Positions 16,983-25,392 of a DNA stretch of 64,000 nt are shown one piece after another. This DNA is from JARRLC01 sp037387425. Lineage in GTDB: Bacteria > Pseudomonadota > Alphaproteobacteria > Rhizobiales > Rhodomicrobiaceae. The DNA lies in the NCBI GenBank assembly GCA_037387425.1, contig JARRLC010000011.1, positions 19,149 through 83,148 on the forward strand, in the 5' to 3' direction. The position numbers were made by a program, and so were the translations under genes. The notes beneath the pieces are model-generated. The model made no database searches. It was not told the DNA's origin and saw nothing but the letters and a program-made list of their open reading frames with translations. Numbering within the stretch: position 1 is the first letter of the stretch; the number at the start of each line of letters is the position of its first letter.

Positions 16983-18739
16983 GTCCCCACCTTTCTTTCA
17001 CATTGCCGGGTTGTTGGTTGCATGCGTGATGTGCCAGGCGTTTCTACGCTTTGGCCAAGTTTAGATAAAAAGTCATCAAGTTCAGATTTAGAAACTTCGT
17101 TTGAAGATGAGTTTTGCGAATTTACATTATTTAAATTATGTGCCTCTGCATCTGAATGCATTGCTTTTGACAGAGTTCCTAGTTGTCGCATTATTTCAGC
17201 TAAGAGGTCGCGTTGCTCGATTGGCTTCGATAAATATCCGCTCATACCTTGCGCCAGATAGCGCTCCCGGTCGCCGCTCATGGCGTCGGCGGTCAAGGCG
17301 ATGACCGGAACGTTTTTCCACGGCTCGCAGCTTGTGCGGATACGTTTTAGTGTTTCGATGCCATCAAGCACCGGCATGTGTACGTCCATAAGGACCAAAT
17401 CAAAGCTGTGATTGCTCAACTGTTTCAGCGCTTGAAGTCCGTCTTCGGCTTCTAAAACCTCAAAACCCTCTGGATCGAGAAACAGTCTTGCCACACGGCG
17501 ATTGAGTGGTTGGTCATCCACCAGCAATATTCGTTTGCCCTTGTTTTCTGCCATCCGGTGCGGTTTGAGCAAACAGGAGTCGCCAGAGGAATCTATATGT
17601 TGTGGGGCCTCTGCGCGTTGAGTGAGCAGCGTGAGTGTGAACACCGATCCCTTGTCGGGCGTGCTTTTCACCTTCACATCGCCGCCCATGGTGCGCGCAA
17701 GCTTACGTGAGATCGCCAGCCCCAGCCCGGTGCCGCCAAATCGTCTCGTAATGGAACCGTCTGCCTGGGTGAATGGCGCGAATAACCGCTTGATAGTGTC
17801 TTCGGTCATGCCAATGCCGGAATCGGCTACCGCGATAGAAACGACTATGCCGCTAGGTGATTCCTCGCATGACACATGAATAGTCACGTCGCCTTTTTTG
17901 GTGAACTTAATGGCGTTCGACACCAGGTTTGAGATGCATTGCCCTAAGCGGGTCGGATCAAAACGCAGGTATGTTGGGACGTTGTCTTCCACTTCCAGGA
18001 GCAGATTGATGCCTTTTTCGTCCGCGCGCGGCCTCCAGAGCCAGTGCTGGCGCTGCATGACATGACGCAAATCCTGGTCTACGGGCGCCAGTTCCATGCG
18101 GCCCGCTTCGATTTTCGACAGGTCGAGCACATCATCTAGCAGTGCTTTCAGCATTTTGGCGGAGTCGAGAACAACGTCGAGCTGTTCGCGCTGTTCTTGC
18201 TGAATGTTCGAACGCACGAGCGCCTGGGACATGCCCATGATGCCGTTTAGCGGGGTGCGGATTTCGTGGCTCATGTTGGCCAGGAAGCTGGATTTGGCAG
18301 TGTTCGCCGTTTCCGCCTGCAGACGGGAAATTTCCAGTTCATCCTCGCGTTGGCGCAACTCGCTGATATCTGCCCATATGGCGACATAGCGGTTGCCGTT
18401 CATCGGCTGGAAGGTCGTTGAAAAACAATGCCCATCCCGCGTTCTGACATCGGCTGGCCTACCGGCTAGGATGTTCTGCGTCATGGCATTCGAGATTTCC
18501 AGGCATTTATCAGGAGCCTCGTTAGGCATGACTTGTTTCGTGGCCTCGAACAGCGCCTCGTGTAGCGGTAAGCCACGCTCAAGCGCAGAGAAATATTCGG
18601 CGAAGTTCCGCCTGGCGGCCTGATTAGCCAAGACCGGCCGGAAATTTTCGTCCAAAATTGAAAAACCACAAGGCAAGCATTCGATTGCCTCTAATGCGAG
18701 AGCTGCCATGTCGTCCTGGCTCTGTGTTTCCTTGGTCAT
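16979..18739 (-). CDS. Hybrid sensor histidine kinase (PAS-HisKA-HATPase-REC)
   Basis: 586 aa, no membrane segment, so cytosolic. An N-terminal PAS-like domain (about residues 15-130: GFSILDENFRPVLANQAA) is followed by HisKA with His in NMSHEIRTPLNG (about 157), a HATPase domain with N-box SNLVSNAIKF, G1 DSGIGM and G2 RFGGTGLGLAISRKLA, then a REC domain with Asp in LVLMDVHMP (about 451) and Lys in SGYLSKPIEQ. The Ser/Asn-rich tail after REC is likely disordered. It forms a coupled pair with the Hpt gene. The signal sensed by the PAS domain is unknown. It is read away from the 159-nt structured element. Confidence 0.93.
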   Translation of the reverse strand: MTKETQSQDDMAALALEAIECLPCGFSILDENFRPVLANQAARRNFAEYFSALERGLPLHEALFEATKQVMPNEAPDKCLEISNAMTQNILAGRPADVRTRDGHCFSTTFQPMNGNRYVAIWADISELRQREDELEISRLQAETANTAKSSFLANMSHEIRTPLNGIMGMSQALVRSNIQQEQREQLDVVLDSAKMLKALLDDVLDLSKIEAGRMELAPVDQDLRHVMQRQHWLWRPRADEKGINLLLEVEDNVPTYLRFDPTRLGQCISNLVSNAIKFTKKGDVTIHVSCEESPSGIVVSIAVADSGIGMTEDTIKRLFAPFTQADGSITRRFGGTGLGLAISRKLARTMGGDVKVKSTPDKGSVFTLTLLTQRAEAPQHIDSSGDSCLLKPHRMAENKGKRILLVDDQPLNRRVARLFLDPEGFEVLEAEDGLQALKQLSNHSFDLVLMDVHMPVLDGIETLKRIRTSCEPWKNVPVIALTADAMSGDRERYLAQGMSGYLSKPIEQRDLLAEIMRQLGTLSKAMHSDAEAHNLNNVNSQNSSSNEVSKSELDDFLSKLGQSVETPGTSRMQPTTRQCERKVGT

Positions 18740-19076
18740 ACCTAAGTCTTCAGAGGTCGGCGATAAGGTACTTTGGCAGGTTTGTCCCTAAGAATTAGTT
18801 AGATGCGCCGCCTTTCTGATAAGCAAGGGCTGATAATGGTTTGTCAGTTATGAAGAATTGCTGTGGAATTATTTGTTAATAATAGATTGGTGTCTCATGG
18901 TTGACTTTTATATTGTATTGTATATGTGCAGAGTTTTCCTTGTGAGATGGATCAAGTTGATCGAACGAGTGTTTTATTTTGGTTCGTTTTACCCATTTAT
19001 GGGGAGCATTTATCGGCGTGGGTGACGTCAGGAAAGCGTTCGGCATCGCTTATCGACTGAAGAAACGCGCTTGCTA

Positions 19077-19235
19077 AGGGCTTGCAGGTGAATAACTGCG
19101 TCCCCTGGTTTGTCCTTTTGCCCGCACACTGTGTTTGTGAAAAGCGTTACATAGCTCGGTGTGCGTCGCTTTTCGCGCCTTGTGTGCGGACAAAATTATG
19201 GCGCCATTCGACGCAGTTATTTACCTGCAAGCCCT
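19077..19235. other. 159-nt three-tier hairpin element (structured RNA or MITE)
   Basis: Three nested helices: outer arms 19077-19102 and 19210-19235 (26 bp, one G.U), middle arms 19116-19129 and 19182-19195 (14 bp, one mismatch) and inner arms 19139-19146 and 19167-19174 (8 bp, perfect). Internal loops are 13/14 nt and 9/7 nt, and the apical loop is 20 nt. A closing stem, one large central bubble and a long apical hairpin recall 6S RNA in shape and size, but I recognise no 6S sequence motif. A miniature transposable element is the main alternative. No T-run follows on either strand. The surrounding gap 18740-19355 holds no convincing gene. Confidence 0.7.
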
Positions 19236-19355
19236 AAAATGTCGGGGCGCTTCTGGTGTGCGCTGTCGTGTGTGCGAACGGGAACGCAAGTGGTGCGGCT
19301 TCCCCGCGCTTCTGGCGTTGAACAGCGCGCATCACGGGCTTCATATTTTCTTCAT

Positions 19356-19604
19356 CTATGCCATGCCGCCGACGAACCCTTCCGTTTCATCGAAGAGAAG
19401 CGCGATGCGCACCGGCCCGCGGCAAAAGGGTTTTGCGCAAACGAGACGCGTTTCCACTTCATCAAGGTAGAGCTGGCCATCCTCAGGTGCGCGCATGAGC
19501 TGGCTGCTGTCTTTATAATGCGTGTGTCCGCAGTGTTTACAAGTGCACTCGACTTGCGTATGTGCGTCCAGATCGGCGAGTTTCAGGTCGGTTTTCCAGC
19601 TCAT
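19356..19604 (-). CDS. Small Cys-rich (zinc-ribbon-like) protein, second gene of an SOS operon
   Basis: 82 aa from the ATG at 19604; a TTG five codons earlier is possible. Cys pairs in ECTCKHCGH and VCAKPFC suggest one zinc site. The stretch between (SSQLMRAPEDGQLYLDEVETRL) is acidic. I do not recognise the family. The gene starts 15 bp after the Y-family polymerase stop, so the two are almost certainly co-transcribed from the LexA-controlled promoter at 20914-20948. A role in translesion synthesis or polymerase recruitment is inference from position only. Confidence 0.75.
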   Translation of the reverse strand: MSWKTDLKLADLDAHTQVECTCKHCGHTHYKDSSQLMRAPEDGQLYLDEVETRLVCAKPFCRGPVRIALLFDETEGFVGGMA

Positions 19605-19619
19605 TTCTGCTTCACCCAA

Positions 19620-20885
19620 TCACCAAAAGTCTTCTGCGCGCGGAATGCGCGTATACGCAATCTTGCCGCCTGCATGTCCGCCTGCTGGCGGTTGCCATGC
19701 TCCCAGCGAAACCACGGTCTGGGCGTATTTGGCGTTGAGCGTATCGAGCGCCGCCGAGACGGCATCCCATTTTGCCCGCGCCGGATCGTCATTCGTTAAC
19801 ATATCAAGCTGGCGTTCAGAGGCGGGCGTCAGATCAAACAGGGCGATGTGGAGGCGGAAGATCTTTGTGCCCCTTCTCAGAGATGGCGTGATGTCCGCCC
19901 ACAACTCATCAAGCGTGGCAAGCACCGCCTGATAGTCATGCGCTGCAATAAGCGGTGCGGAGCGATGCGCGGAACCACCCTGAATATCGAGCGAGAGCCA
20001 CATGCCGCCTGCGCACCAGCCATCTCGGCGCATGCGCCGCATTGCCTTGGTTAGCAACAATCGCGAAATCTCGCGGGCGTCGTTTGCGTTACGCGCCTCG
20101 GGGGGCAATACGCGGCCATGGCCGTACATCGAGCGGCCAGAGGGAGGTGTTTGCAGCGCGTAGCCGTGAAGCGCATACCACAAGCGCTCGCCGGTGACGT
20201 TGCGCCATAGCGCGCGCATTTGCTTCGGCTGGGTGGCGAGAAGCTGCGCCATCTCCACGATGCCTGCTACGCTTAAGCGTCGGAACATGCGGCGGCCCAC
20301 GCCCGGCACGTCCTCCAGCGCCAGCGGTAACAGCGGGCCGGGCATGGCGGAGGGATGCCAGACCGCGAGGCCGTCGCCGTAAATGCTCCCCACGCGTTTG
20401 CTCGCCTTGCAGGCCATCTTGGCAAGTTGGCGGTTGGCGGCAAAACCGATGGAGCACGTGATTGCTGTGCCGATATTCTCGGCAATGCGGCGCTTGATGC
20501 GCTGCCCCAGCGCTTGCGGATTGGTGCGGTCGGAGGTTTCCACCTTGCAAACCAGCTCATCGATAGATTTCACCGCGTCGATGGGGGTAACAGTGGAGAT
20601 TTCGGCGAGAAGCGCGTTGTGCGCCCGCCGGTAAAGGTCAGGCTGTTGCGGAACCAGAATCAGATCAGGGCATGTGCGTTTGGCCTCCGTTACGCTCATT
20701 ACGCTTTTGACGCCTAGCATTTTCGCCTCGCGCGAGCACGCAATGATACAGGTGCGCTTTGTGCCTTCGAACGGCGCCACCCCCACGGGCCGCCCGCGCA
20801 AATGCTTGTCGGCCTGCTGATGGACGCTGGCGAAAAAGCCGTCAAAGTCTAGGTAAAGCGTTTCGGTTTCGGTTGGTCTGCGCAC
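19620..20885 (-). CDS. Y-family DNA polymerase (DinB/UmuC superfamily), SOS-controlled
   Basis: 421 aa from the GTG at 20885. The palm begins at LYLDFDGFFASVHQ, with the first catalytic Asp, and continues to SIDELVCKV, which keeps the Asp-Glu pair. This argues for an active polymerase and against ImuB, which lacks these residues. Helix-hairpin-helix LALEDVPGVGRRM and a little-finger domain (about 250-370) follow. The open frame extends 65 codons further upstream, but that part contains the promoter and LexA box, so translation should begin after them. No clear ribosome site precedes the GTG, so the exact start is uncertain. It is the first gene of an operon with the small Cys-rich protein. 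Confidence 0.87.
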   Translation of the reverse strand: MRRPTETETLYLDFDGFFASVHQQADKHLRGRPVGVAPFEGTKRTCIIACSREAKMLGVKSVMSVTEAKRTCPDLILVPQQPDLYRRAHNALLAEISTVTPIDAVKSIDELVCKVETSDRTNPQALGQRIKRRIAENIGTAITCSIGFAANRQLAKMACKASKRVGSIYGDGLAVWHPSAMPGPLLPLALEDVPGVGRRMFRRLSVAGIVEMAQLLATQPKQMRALWRNVTGERLWYALHGYALQTPPSGRSMYGHGRVLPPEARNANDAREISRLLLTKAMRRMRRDGWCAGGMWLSLDIQGGSAHRSAPLIAAHDYQAVLATLDELWADITPSLRRGTKIFRLHIALFDLTPASERQLDMLTNDDPARAKWDAVSAALDTLNAKYAQTVVSLGAWQPPAGGHAGGKIAYTRIPRAEDFW

Positions 20886-20913
20886 CTGTTTGCAATCCGT
20901 AGCTGCAATCGAT

Positions 20914-20948
20914 GTTCGCAGTTTGTTCTGCAAGGTGGGCGATGTCAA
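20914..20948 (-). promoter_or_regulatory. LexA-regulated promoter of the Y-polymerase operon
   Basis: On the minus strand, -35 TTGACA (20943-20948) is followed after 17 bp by -10 CAAACT (20920-20925). GAAC-N7-GAAC, equal to GTTC-N7-GTTC on the plus strand, lies at 20914-20928 and overlaps the -10. This direct repeat is the known LexA operator of alphaproteobacteria. Placement over the -10 is what a repressor site needs. It puts the transcript start near 20912, upstream of the GTG at 20885. Confidence 0.85.
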
Positions 20949-21131
20949 TAGGTAAATACAACTTCGTTCTTGCATCCGTTGGTTTAAAGCGAAGATATTT
21001 AGCTTCTTGTTGATGTCTCTATACGTTCTCAGTTGTCGCTTTTGACGATGTAGTAAGCTATTGCTGTCAACACGCATCAATTACAGGCTTTATGCATATG
21101 CGCTTTGAAGCCGCATTCGGGAGACTGCAAG

Positions 21132-22604
21132 TTGAAATCAACGACTACGATTACTCCGCTGATCAATGCACTGCGCTCAACCGTAACACGTGCGCTGCTG
21201 CTCGTATGTTTTGCGACCGCGCTTATCGCCGCTCCAGTTGCCGCGCAATCTCCTGAGGAGCAACAGCCTCCCGCCGCGCAACCCGAACAAACGGAAGCGC
21301 CCTCTGACGCCGCGCCTGCTGACGCGTCTGCTTCCCCTCAACCGGAAGCCGCCGGCGATCCTACTCCGCCATCAGAAACGGAACCAGCCGCAGACGCAGC
21401 CACAGACGCAGAAACCGCCACAGAGCCAGCGCCGCAAGCCGCGACGGAACCTCTTTCTCCAGAGCCACAGGTAGAGCCAGCCGCCAGCGCGCCTGAACCA
21501 GAACCCGCGCCCGCCTCTCCGCAAAAGCGCAGCGCTCCCACAGTGAACGCTGGAACCACGCCTTCTGAAGCTGCGCCCCCGCCAGCCGAAAACACGCCTT
21601 TGCGCATTGCATTGCCGGGCGGCGCTTATGGCGAGGCTCAAAAGCGCGCGTTGCTTACGCCCTTTACCAAGCAGGAGGGAACGCCTGTCCAAACCGCGCC
21701 TTTCGACGGCGCGTTCGAGGCTTTAAAGGCGCATGCGGGCGAATGGGATGTTGTTAACATCGACGGCGCCACCGCCGCGCGCGGATGCCGCACCAAGCTT
21801 TTGGAAGTTCTCACTCCGGACGATTTGCAAAAAGCACCGAATGGTGCACCGCTCGCCGATGATTTCTTTCCGGGCGCGTTGCAACCTTGCGCGGTCGCCA
21901 GTGTGGCGTGGTCGGCAATCGTCGTTTACGACACGAGAGGCAAACGGTTGCCCAGGAAACTGTCAGACTTCTTCAATACACGGCGTTACCGTGGCAAGCG
22001 GCTTCTGCCGAAAAGCCCGCGCTTTACGCTGGAGATGGCTCTGTTAGCTGATGGCGTCCGCCCCGCCGATGTTTACGCCAAGCTTTCTACGCCTGAAGGA
22101 CTGGAGCGGGCTTTCGCCAAGCTGGCCAAGCTGAAAAAGTACCTCCAGTGGTATGATAAGCCTGCCGAAGCGTTCGAACTGATCGCCAAGAAAGACGTCG
22201 CCATGGGGCTGGTCTTCAGCGGACGCGCATTCATGGCTGTTGTTCGCGACAGTAAGCCGCTCGGCATTCTGTGGGACCGGCAAATCTATGCGTTCGATTA
22301 TTGGGGGATTCCGCGCGGATCTAAGAACGCCGATGCTGCGAAAAGCTTTATCCGCTTCGCCACGTCTCCAGAGCCGCTCGCTAACATGGCGCAATTGTTC
22401 CCCTATGGTCCCGCGAGGCGCTCAGGCGTGGCGCTAGTCGGCAAACATGTGGAAGTCGATATTGAGATGAAGCCATATCTGCCCACGTATAAGAAGAATA
22501 TCGACAATGCGCTGGCTTTCAACGCCGCGTGGTGGGACACCAATGGCGCTGCCATTGAGGAGCAATTCAACGCCTGGATTGAAAAGCAGGAAACGTCACA
22601 TTAG
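21132..22604 (+). CDS. Periplasmic solute-binding protein, spermidine/putrescine-type, with long Pro/Glu/Ala linker
   Basis: 490 aa from a TTG at 21132 with GGGAG 8 nt upstream; an upstream TTG at 21105 lacks this. The signal peptide (ALLLVCFATALIAAPVAAQ) is followed by about 120 residues rich in Pro, Glu, Ala, Thr and Ser. The binding domain starts near TPLRIALPGGAYGEAQKRAL. It shows WDVVNIDGATAARGC, AWSAIVVYDTRGKR and AFDYWGIPRGSKNADAAKSFIRF, typical of the PotD-like class of ABC transporters. No permease or ATPase gene is adjacent, so it either serves a transporter encoded elsewhere or has another periplasmic role. The ligand is unknown. Confidence 0.82.
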   Translation: MKSTTTITPLINALRSTVTRALLLVCFATALIAAPVAAQSPEEQQPPAAQPEQTEAPSDAAPADASASPQPEAAGDPTPPSETEPAADAATDAETATEPAPQAATEPLSPEPQVEPAASAPEPEPAPASPQKRSAPTVNAGTTPSEAAPPPAENTPLRIALPGGAYGEAQKRALLTPFTKQEGTPVQTAPFDGAFEALKAHAGEWDVVNIDGATAARGCRTKLLEVLTPDDLQKAPNGAPLADDFFPGALQPCAVASVAWSAIVVYDTRGKRLPRKLSDFFNTRRYRGKRLLPKSPRFTLEMALLADGVRPADVYAKLSTPEGLERAFAKLAKLKKYLQWYDKPAEAFELIAKKDVAMGLVFSGRAFMAVVRDSKPLGILWDRQIYAFDYWGIPRGSKNADAAKSFIRFATSPEPLANMAQLFPYGPARRSGVALVGKHVEVDIEMKPYLPTYKKNIDNALAFNAAWWDTNGAAIEEQFNAWIEKQETSH

Positions 22605-23239
22605 TGGCGTGCGTCCTGTTGTCGCAGGAGCCGTTGCGCTCACCTTTCCCATTAGACCAGCTTGCCCTTGTTCACTTGATAGCAATTGGACGAAGGGCGA
22701 GCTGGGATAGGAACAATCCCTGATTAGGAAGATATCTTAAGTACTTGCGCTGTTGCAGACCCGACACAAATGTACATTTTCTGACACATTTACGCCACAG
22801 GTGGACAGGGCGGAATTTTTGTAAACATACATCATTGCGGCAGGGAATAAATTTCGCGCGTCAGGAACAATCGGCAAAAAAGTTAATGAAAGGTCAATCT
22901 TTTTTCCCAAACCACTTTTAACGCCAAATGATGTCGAGTGGGGTTTCTACCTATCTGACGCACACTGTATTTTTTGCTGACCTCTGCCATAATTCAGCGT
23001 ACACCATAACTGGAAATGCGCATAGCAAACCGCTGTTCCCATTGATATTAGGAGCAAGTTGAGGCAAATTCTCCCTAACAACGCTTGCGGAGGAAGTTTG
23101 GTATTCCAACTATCCTATCCAGTGGGCCTATAAGAAAAGTCTGATAGCGTGACTGCATATATCCTATCGAGGGGCCACTTTGTGAGCGGCAAGTTCTTGC
23201 CGCGCGGCACGCTATTCCAGAAATTGCGGGGTATTGTAT
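22605..23239. other. 635-bp gap without a gene, possibly the body of a small RNA
   Basis: No open frame with a ribosome site was found. The segment holds a perfect hairpin GCGGCAAG-TT-CTTGCCGC at 23186-23203, and it ends at a strong plus-strand terminator (23240). It is either a long 3' untranslated region of the solute-binding protein gene or contains an independent plus-strand transcript. A 42-codon frame starting at 22931 has no ribosome site and was not accepted. Confidence 0.45.
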
Positions 23240-23275
23240 AGCACTGCTGTAGTAATACAGCAGTGCTTTTATTTT
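23240..23275 (+). terminator. Strong intrinsic terminator with no gene directly before it
   Basis: A perfect 12-bp stem AGCACTGCTGTA / TACAGCAGTGCT with a GTAA loop is followed by TTTATTTT. Direction is plus. The nearest upstream plus-strand stop is 636 bp away, and the downstream EamA gene runs the other way with no T-run on that side. Confidence 0.9.
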
Positions 23276-23320
23276 GTGACTGCAAAGACGATGAAAACGT
23301 GAGCCCTTAAATCTAGTGGG

Positions 23321-24211
23321 CTACGCATCCCGCGCTAAACGGTGTGTCCAGGTTTCGTCAAAGATGATGGCGACCCCTGCCCCTATAACGATGCCTGCCC
23401 CCGCAATCACCTGCAAAGTGGGCCATTCCCCCCAGAACAACCAGCCGAGAAGCATCGCCCATAATATTGCCGAATAGGAAAATGGCCCCACGACGCTGGA
23501 CAGCGCCATCTGATAAGCACGCGTCAGAAGAAGCTGGCCGATCCCGCCAAATGCGCCGACGCCGAAAAGTAGCAGCAAATCTGTGAAGTTCGGGGTTACC
23601 CAGCCCCATGGCAACATGACAGCCGTCATAACCGTGGCGACCAGAGCGAAATAGAACGCTGTCGTAACGGGTTTTTCAGTTCGTCCGAGCGAGCGAACGC
23701 CCGTCATCGCCAGCCCAAAGCTCACCGATGACGATAGCGCAACCGCCACCCCAAACGGGTTAAGACTATGTCCCCCCGGATTGACCATCACAACAACGCC
23801 CATAAACCCTGCAGCAATCGCCATCCACCGTTTGATCGTCACCGCCTCGCGCAAAAGCAGAATGGCGAACAGCGCCACAAATAGTGGTCCCGTGGCGAAA
23901 CCTATCGCGACACCATCGGCCAGAGGCAGCAGTTGGAACGTCCAGAACAAAAGCACCATCGCGCTGCCTCCCGCCAAGCCGCGGCCGAGATGGCCAAGCG
24001 GGCGCTGTGTCTTCAACGCCTGCCATCCCCCTTGCCACGGCATGAGCGCAAGAAGCGGTAGCATCCCGAACAGACTACGGAAGAACGCAATTTCAGCCGG
24101 CGCATAACGAGCGCCAAGCAATTTCACCAGTGCATTGAGGCCAGCAAAAGTAACATACGCCATCAGCATGACACCGATGGCGGCAATATTTCTGGAAACC
24201 CGCGTTTGCAT
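23321..24211 (-). CDS. EamA/DMT superfamily transporter
   Basis: 296 aa from the ATG at 24211; the open frame upstream has no membrane character. Ten hydrophobic segments form two EamA repeats: the first begins IAAIGVMLMAYVTFAGLNALVKLLG with AEIAFFRSLFGMLPLL, the second begins near LNPFGVAVALSSSVSFGLAM. This is an inner-membrane drug/metabolite transporter. Substrates in this family vary widely (amino acids, nucleosides, S-adenosylmethionine), so none is assigned. It is divergent from the alpha/beta hydrolase gene with 185 bp between the starts. Confidence 0.88.
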   Translation of the reverse strand: MQTRVSRNIAAIGVMLMAYVTFAGLNALVKLLGARYAPAEIAFFRSLFGMLPLLALMPWQGGWQALKTQRPLGHLGRGLAGGSAMVLLFWTFQLLPLADGVAIGFATGPLFVALFAILLLREAVTIKRWMAIAAGFMGVVVMVNPGGHSLNPFGVAVALSSSVSFGLAMTGVRSLGRTEKPVTTAFYFALVATVMTAVMLPWGWVTPNFTDLLLLFGVGAFGGIGQLLLTRAYQMALSSVVGPFSYSAILWAMLLGWLFWGEWPTLQVIAGAGIVIGAGVAIIFDETWTHRLARDA

Positions 24212-24396
24212 AAAAATGTACCTGCCTGATTTGCGCTCAGCACTTTGCCGTGGCAAATGGTTCTTGCAAAATGAAATAAAGTTGCGGGATTGATATGCAA
24301 TCCAACACGAGGCGCCCCAAACCGGTATTGCGCTGGAGGAACTGTTGTCCCTATATGTGTATGCTCTCCATTCCCGCAAAAGACTGATCACACCGT

Positions 24397-25272
24397 ATGT
24401 CGTTTTATCTGCTTTGTTTGGCTGCCCTGCCGCTCTTGTTTTTCGTTCTGATGCATATCGGCTTTAAAGCGCCGCGCATTATCTCGGCGGAAGGTGCGCC
24501 CGATCAACTCGGCATGAAGTACCGGGAGGTGGAAATTCCGGCCAAAAAGGGCAACAAGCTGTTCGGCTGGGTTTTGCAAGCTTCGCCAGAACCAGACGCG
24601 CCTTTTCTCGTGGTCGTGCATGGCTGGGGAGCGAATGCTGAATTAATGCTGCCGCTCGCTGAGCCATTTTATCGCGCTGGCGTAAATGTGCTTTTGTTCG
24701 ACGCAAGAAATCATGGCCGCAGCCCATCCGATGGTCATTCATCCATGCCCAAATTCGCCGAGGATGCGGGGTGCGCGATCGACTGGTTAATCAAGGAAAA
24801 CGAACGGAGGGCGGAACCGGGGTCGGGAAGCAGGAAAATCGCGCTGCTCGGTCATTCGGTCGGCGCTGCTGCGGCTTTGCTCACCGCCTCGCGGCGTGAC
24901 GACATTGATGCGGTCATTAGCATATCCAGTTTTGCCCATCCAAGGTGGCTGATGACCCGCCAATTGCGGCGTTTCTATATCCCCCGGCCGTTGATCGCGT
25001 TGATGCTGCGCTACGTGCAACTGGTCATCGGACATCGCTTTGACGACATAGCGCCTGTCAGCACGCTCCGCAGGATCAAGTGCCCGGTTCTTCTCGTTCA
25101 TGGCCTGGCAGATGAAACGATCCCGGTATCCTGCTTAGAGGACATCCGGCGCAGTAATCCTGAGCGAGAGCCTAAGATAATGCTTATCCCCGATGCGGGA
25201 CATGCCTCCGTTGATAAGATCCGCTCACATGGCGACGAACTGGTGCTGTTCCTTAAGCAGGCGGGGTTTTGA
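24397..25272 (+). CDS. Alpha/beta hydrolase with N-terminal membrane anchor
   Basis: 291 aa. One hydrophobic N-terminal segment (FYLLCLAALPLLFFVLMHIGF) probably anchors the enzyme in the membrane. The hydrolase core shows the oxyanion HGWGAN, LFDARNHGRSPSDGHSSM, nucleophile Ser in GHSVGAAAALL, Asp in LVHGLADETIP and His in PDAGHASV. The complete Ser-Asp-His triad predicts a serine hydrolase; the substrate is unknown. No clear ribosome site lies before the ATG. A 120-bp gap separates it from the haem peroxidase gene. Confidence 0.88.
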   Translation: MSFYLLCLAALPLLFFVLMHIGFKAPRIISAEGAPDQLGMKYREVEIPAKKGNKLFGWVLQASPEPDAPFLVVVHGWGANAELMLPLAEPFYRAGVNVLLFDARNHGRSPSDGHSSMPKFAEDAGCAIDWLIKENERRAEPGSGSRKIALLGHSVGAAAALLTASRRDDIDAVISISSFAHPRWLMTRQLRRFYIPRPLIALMLRYVQLVIGHRFDDIAPVSTLRRIKCPVLLVHGLADETIPVSCLEDIRRSNPEREPKIMLIPDAGHASVDKIRSHGDELVLFLKQAGF

Positions 25273-25368
25273 TCGCCGCTCTCGCCTTGCCTAATTACGC
25301 CTTCGTCCCATTCTGTTATATAAAATCCCATCTATTTCATTTTTAATTAATTCTTACGAGGGAAACTC

Positions 25369-25388
25369 AACACTCTGTTAGGAGTGTT
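25369..25388 (+). promoter_or_regulatory. Hairpin enclosing the ribosome site of the haem peroxidase gene
   Basis: AACACTC (25369-25375) pairs with GAGTGTT (25382-25388) across a 6-nt loop. The Shine-Dalgarno AGGAG at 25380-25384 lies partly in the 3' strand. Closing the hairpin would hide the site. The stem is short, so control of translation is only a possibility. Confidence 0.4.
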
Positions 25389-25392
25389 TTCC

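Noticed and set aside
18897..19025. 42-residue hydrophobic frame in the gap before the structured element
   Set aside because: No ribosome site before the ATG and no support from neighbours.
18740..19076. CRISPR array or phage attachment site in the larger gaps
   Set aside because: No regularly spaced direct repeats, integrase or tRNA gene were seen in any gap of the window.
20886..21080. 65-codon N-terminal extension of the Y-family polymerase
   Set aside because: This stretch contains the -35, -10 and LexA box; the transcript starts inside it, so it cannot be translated from that promoter.
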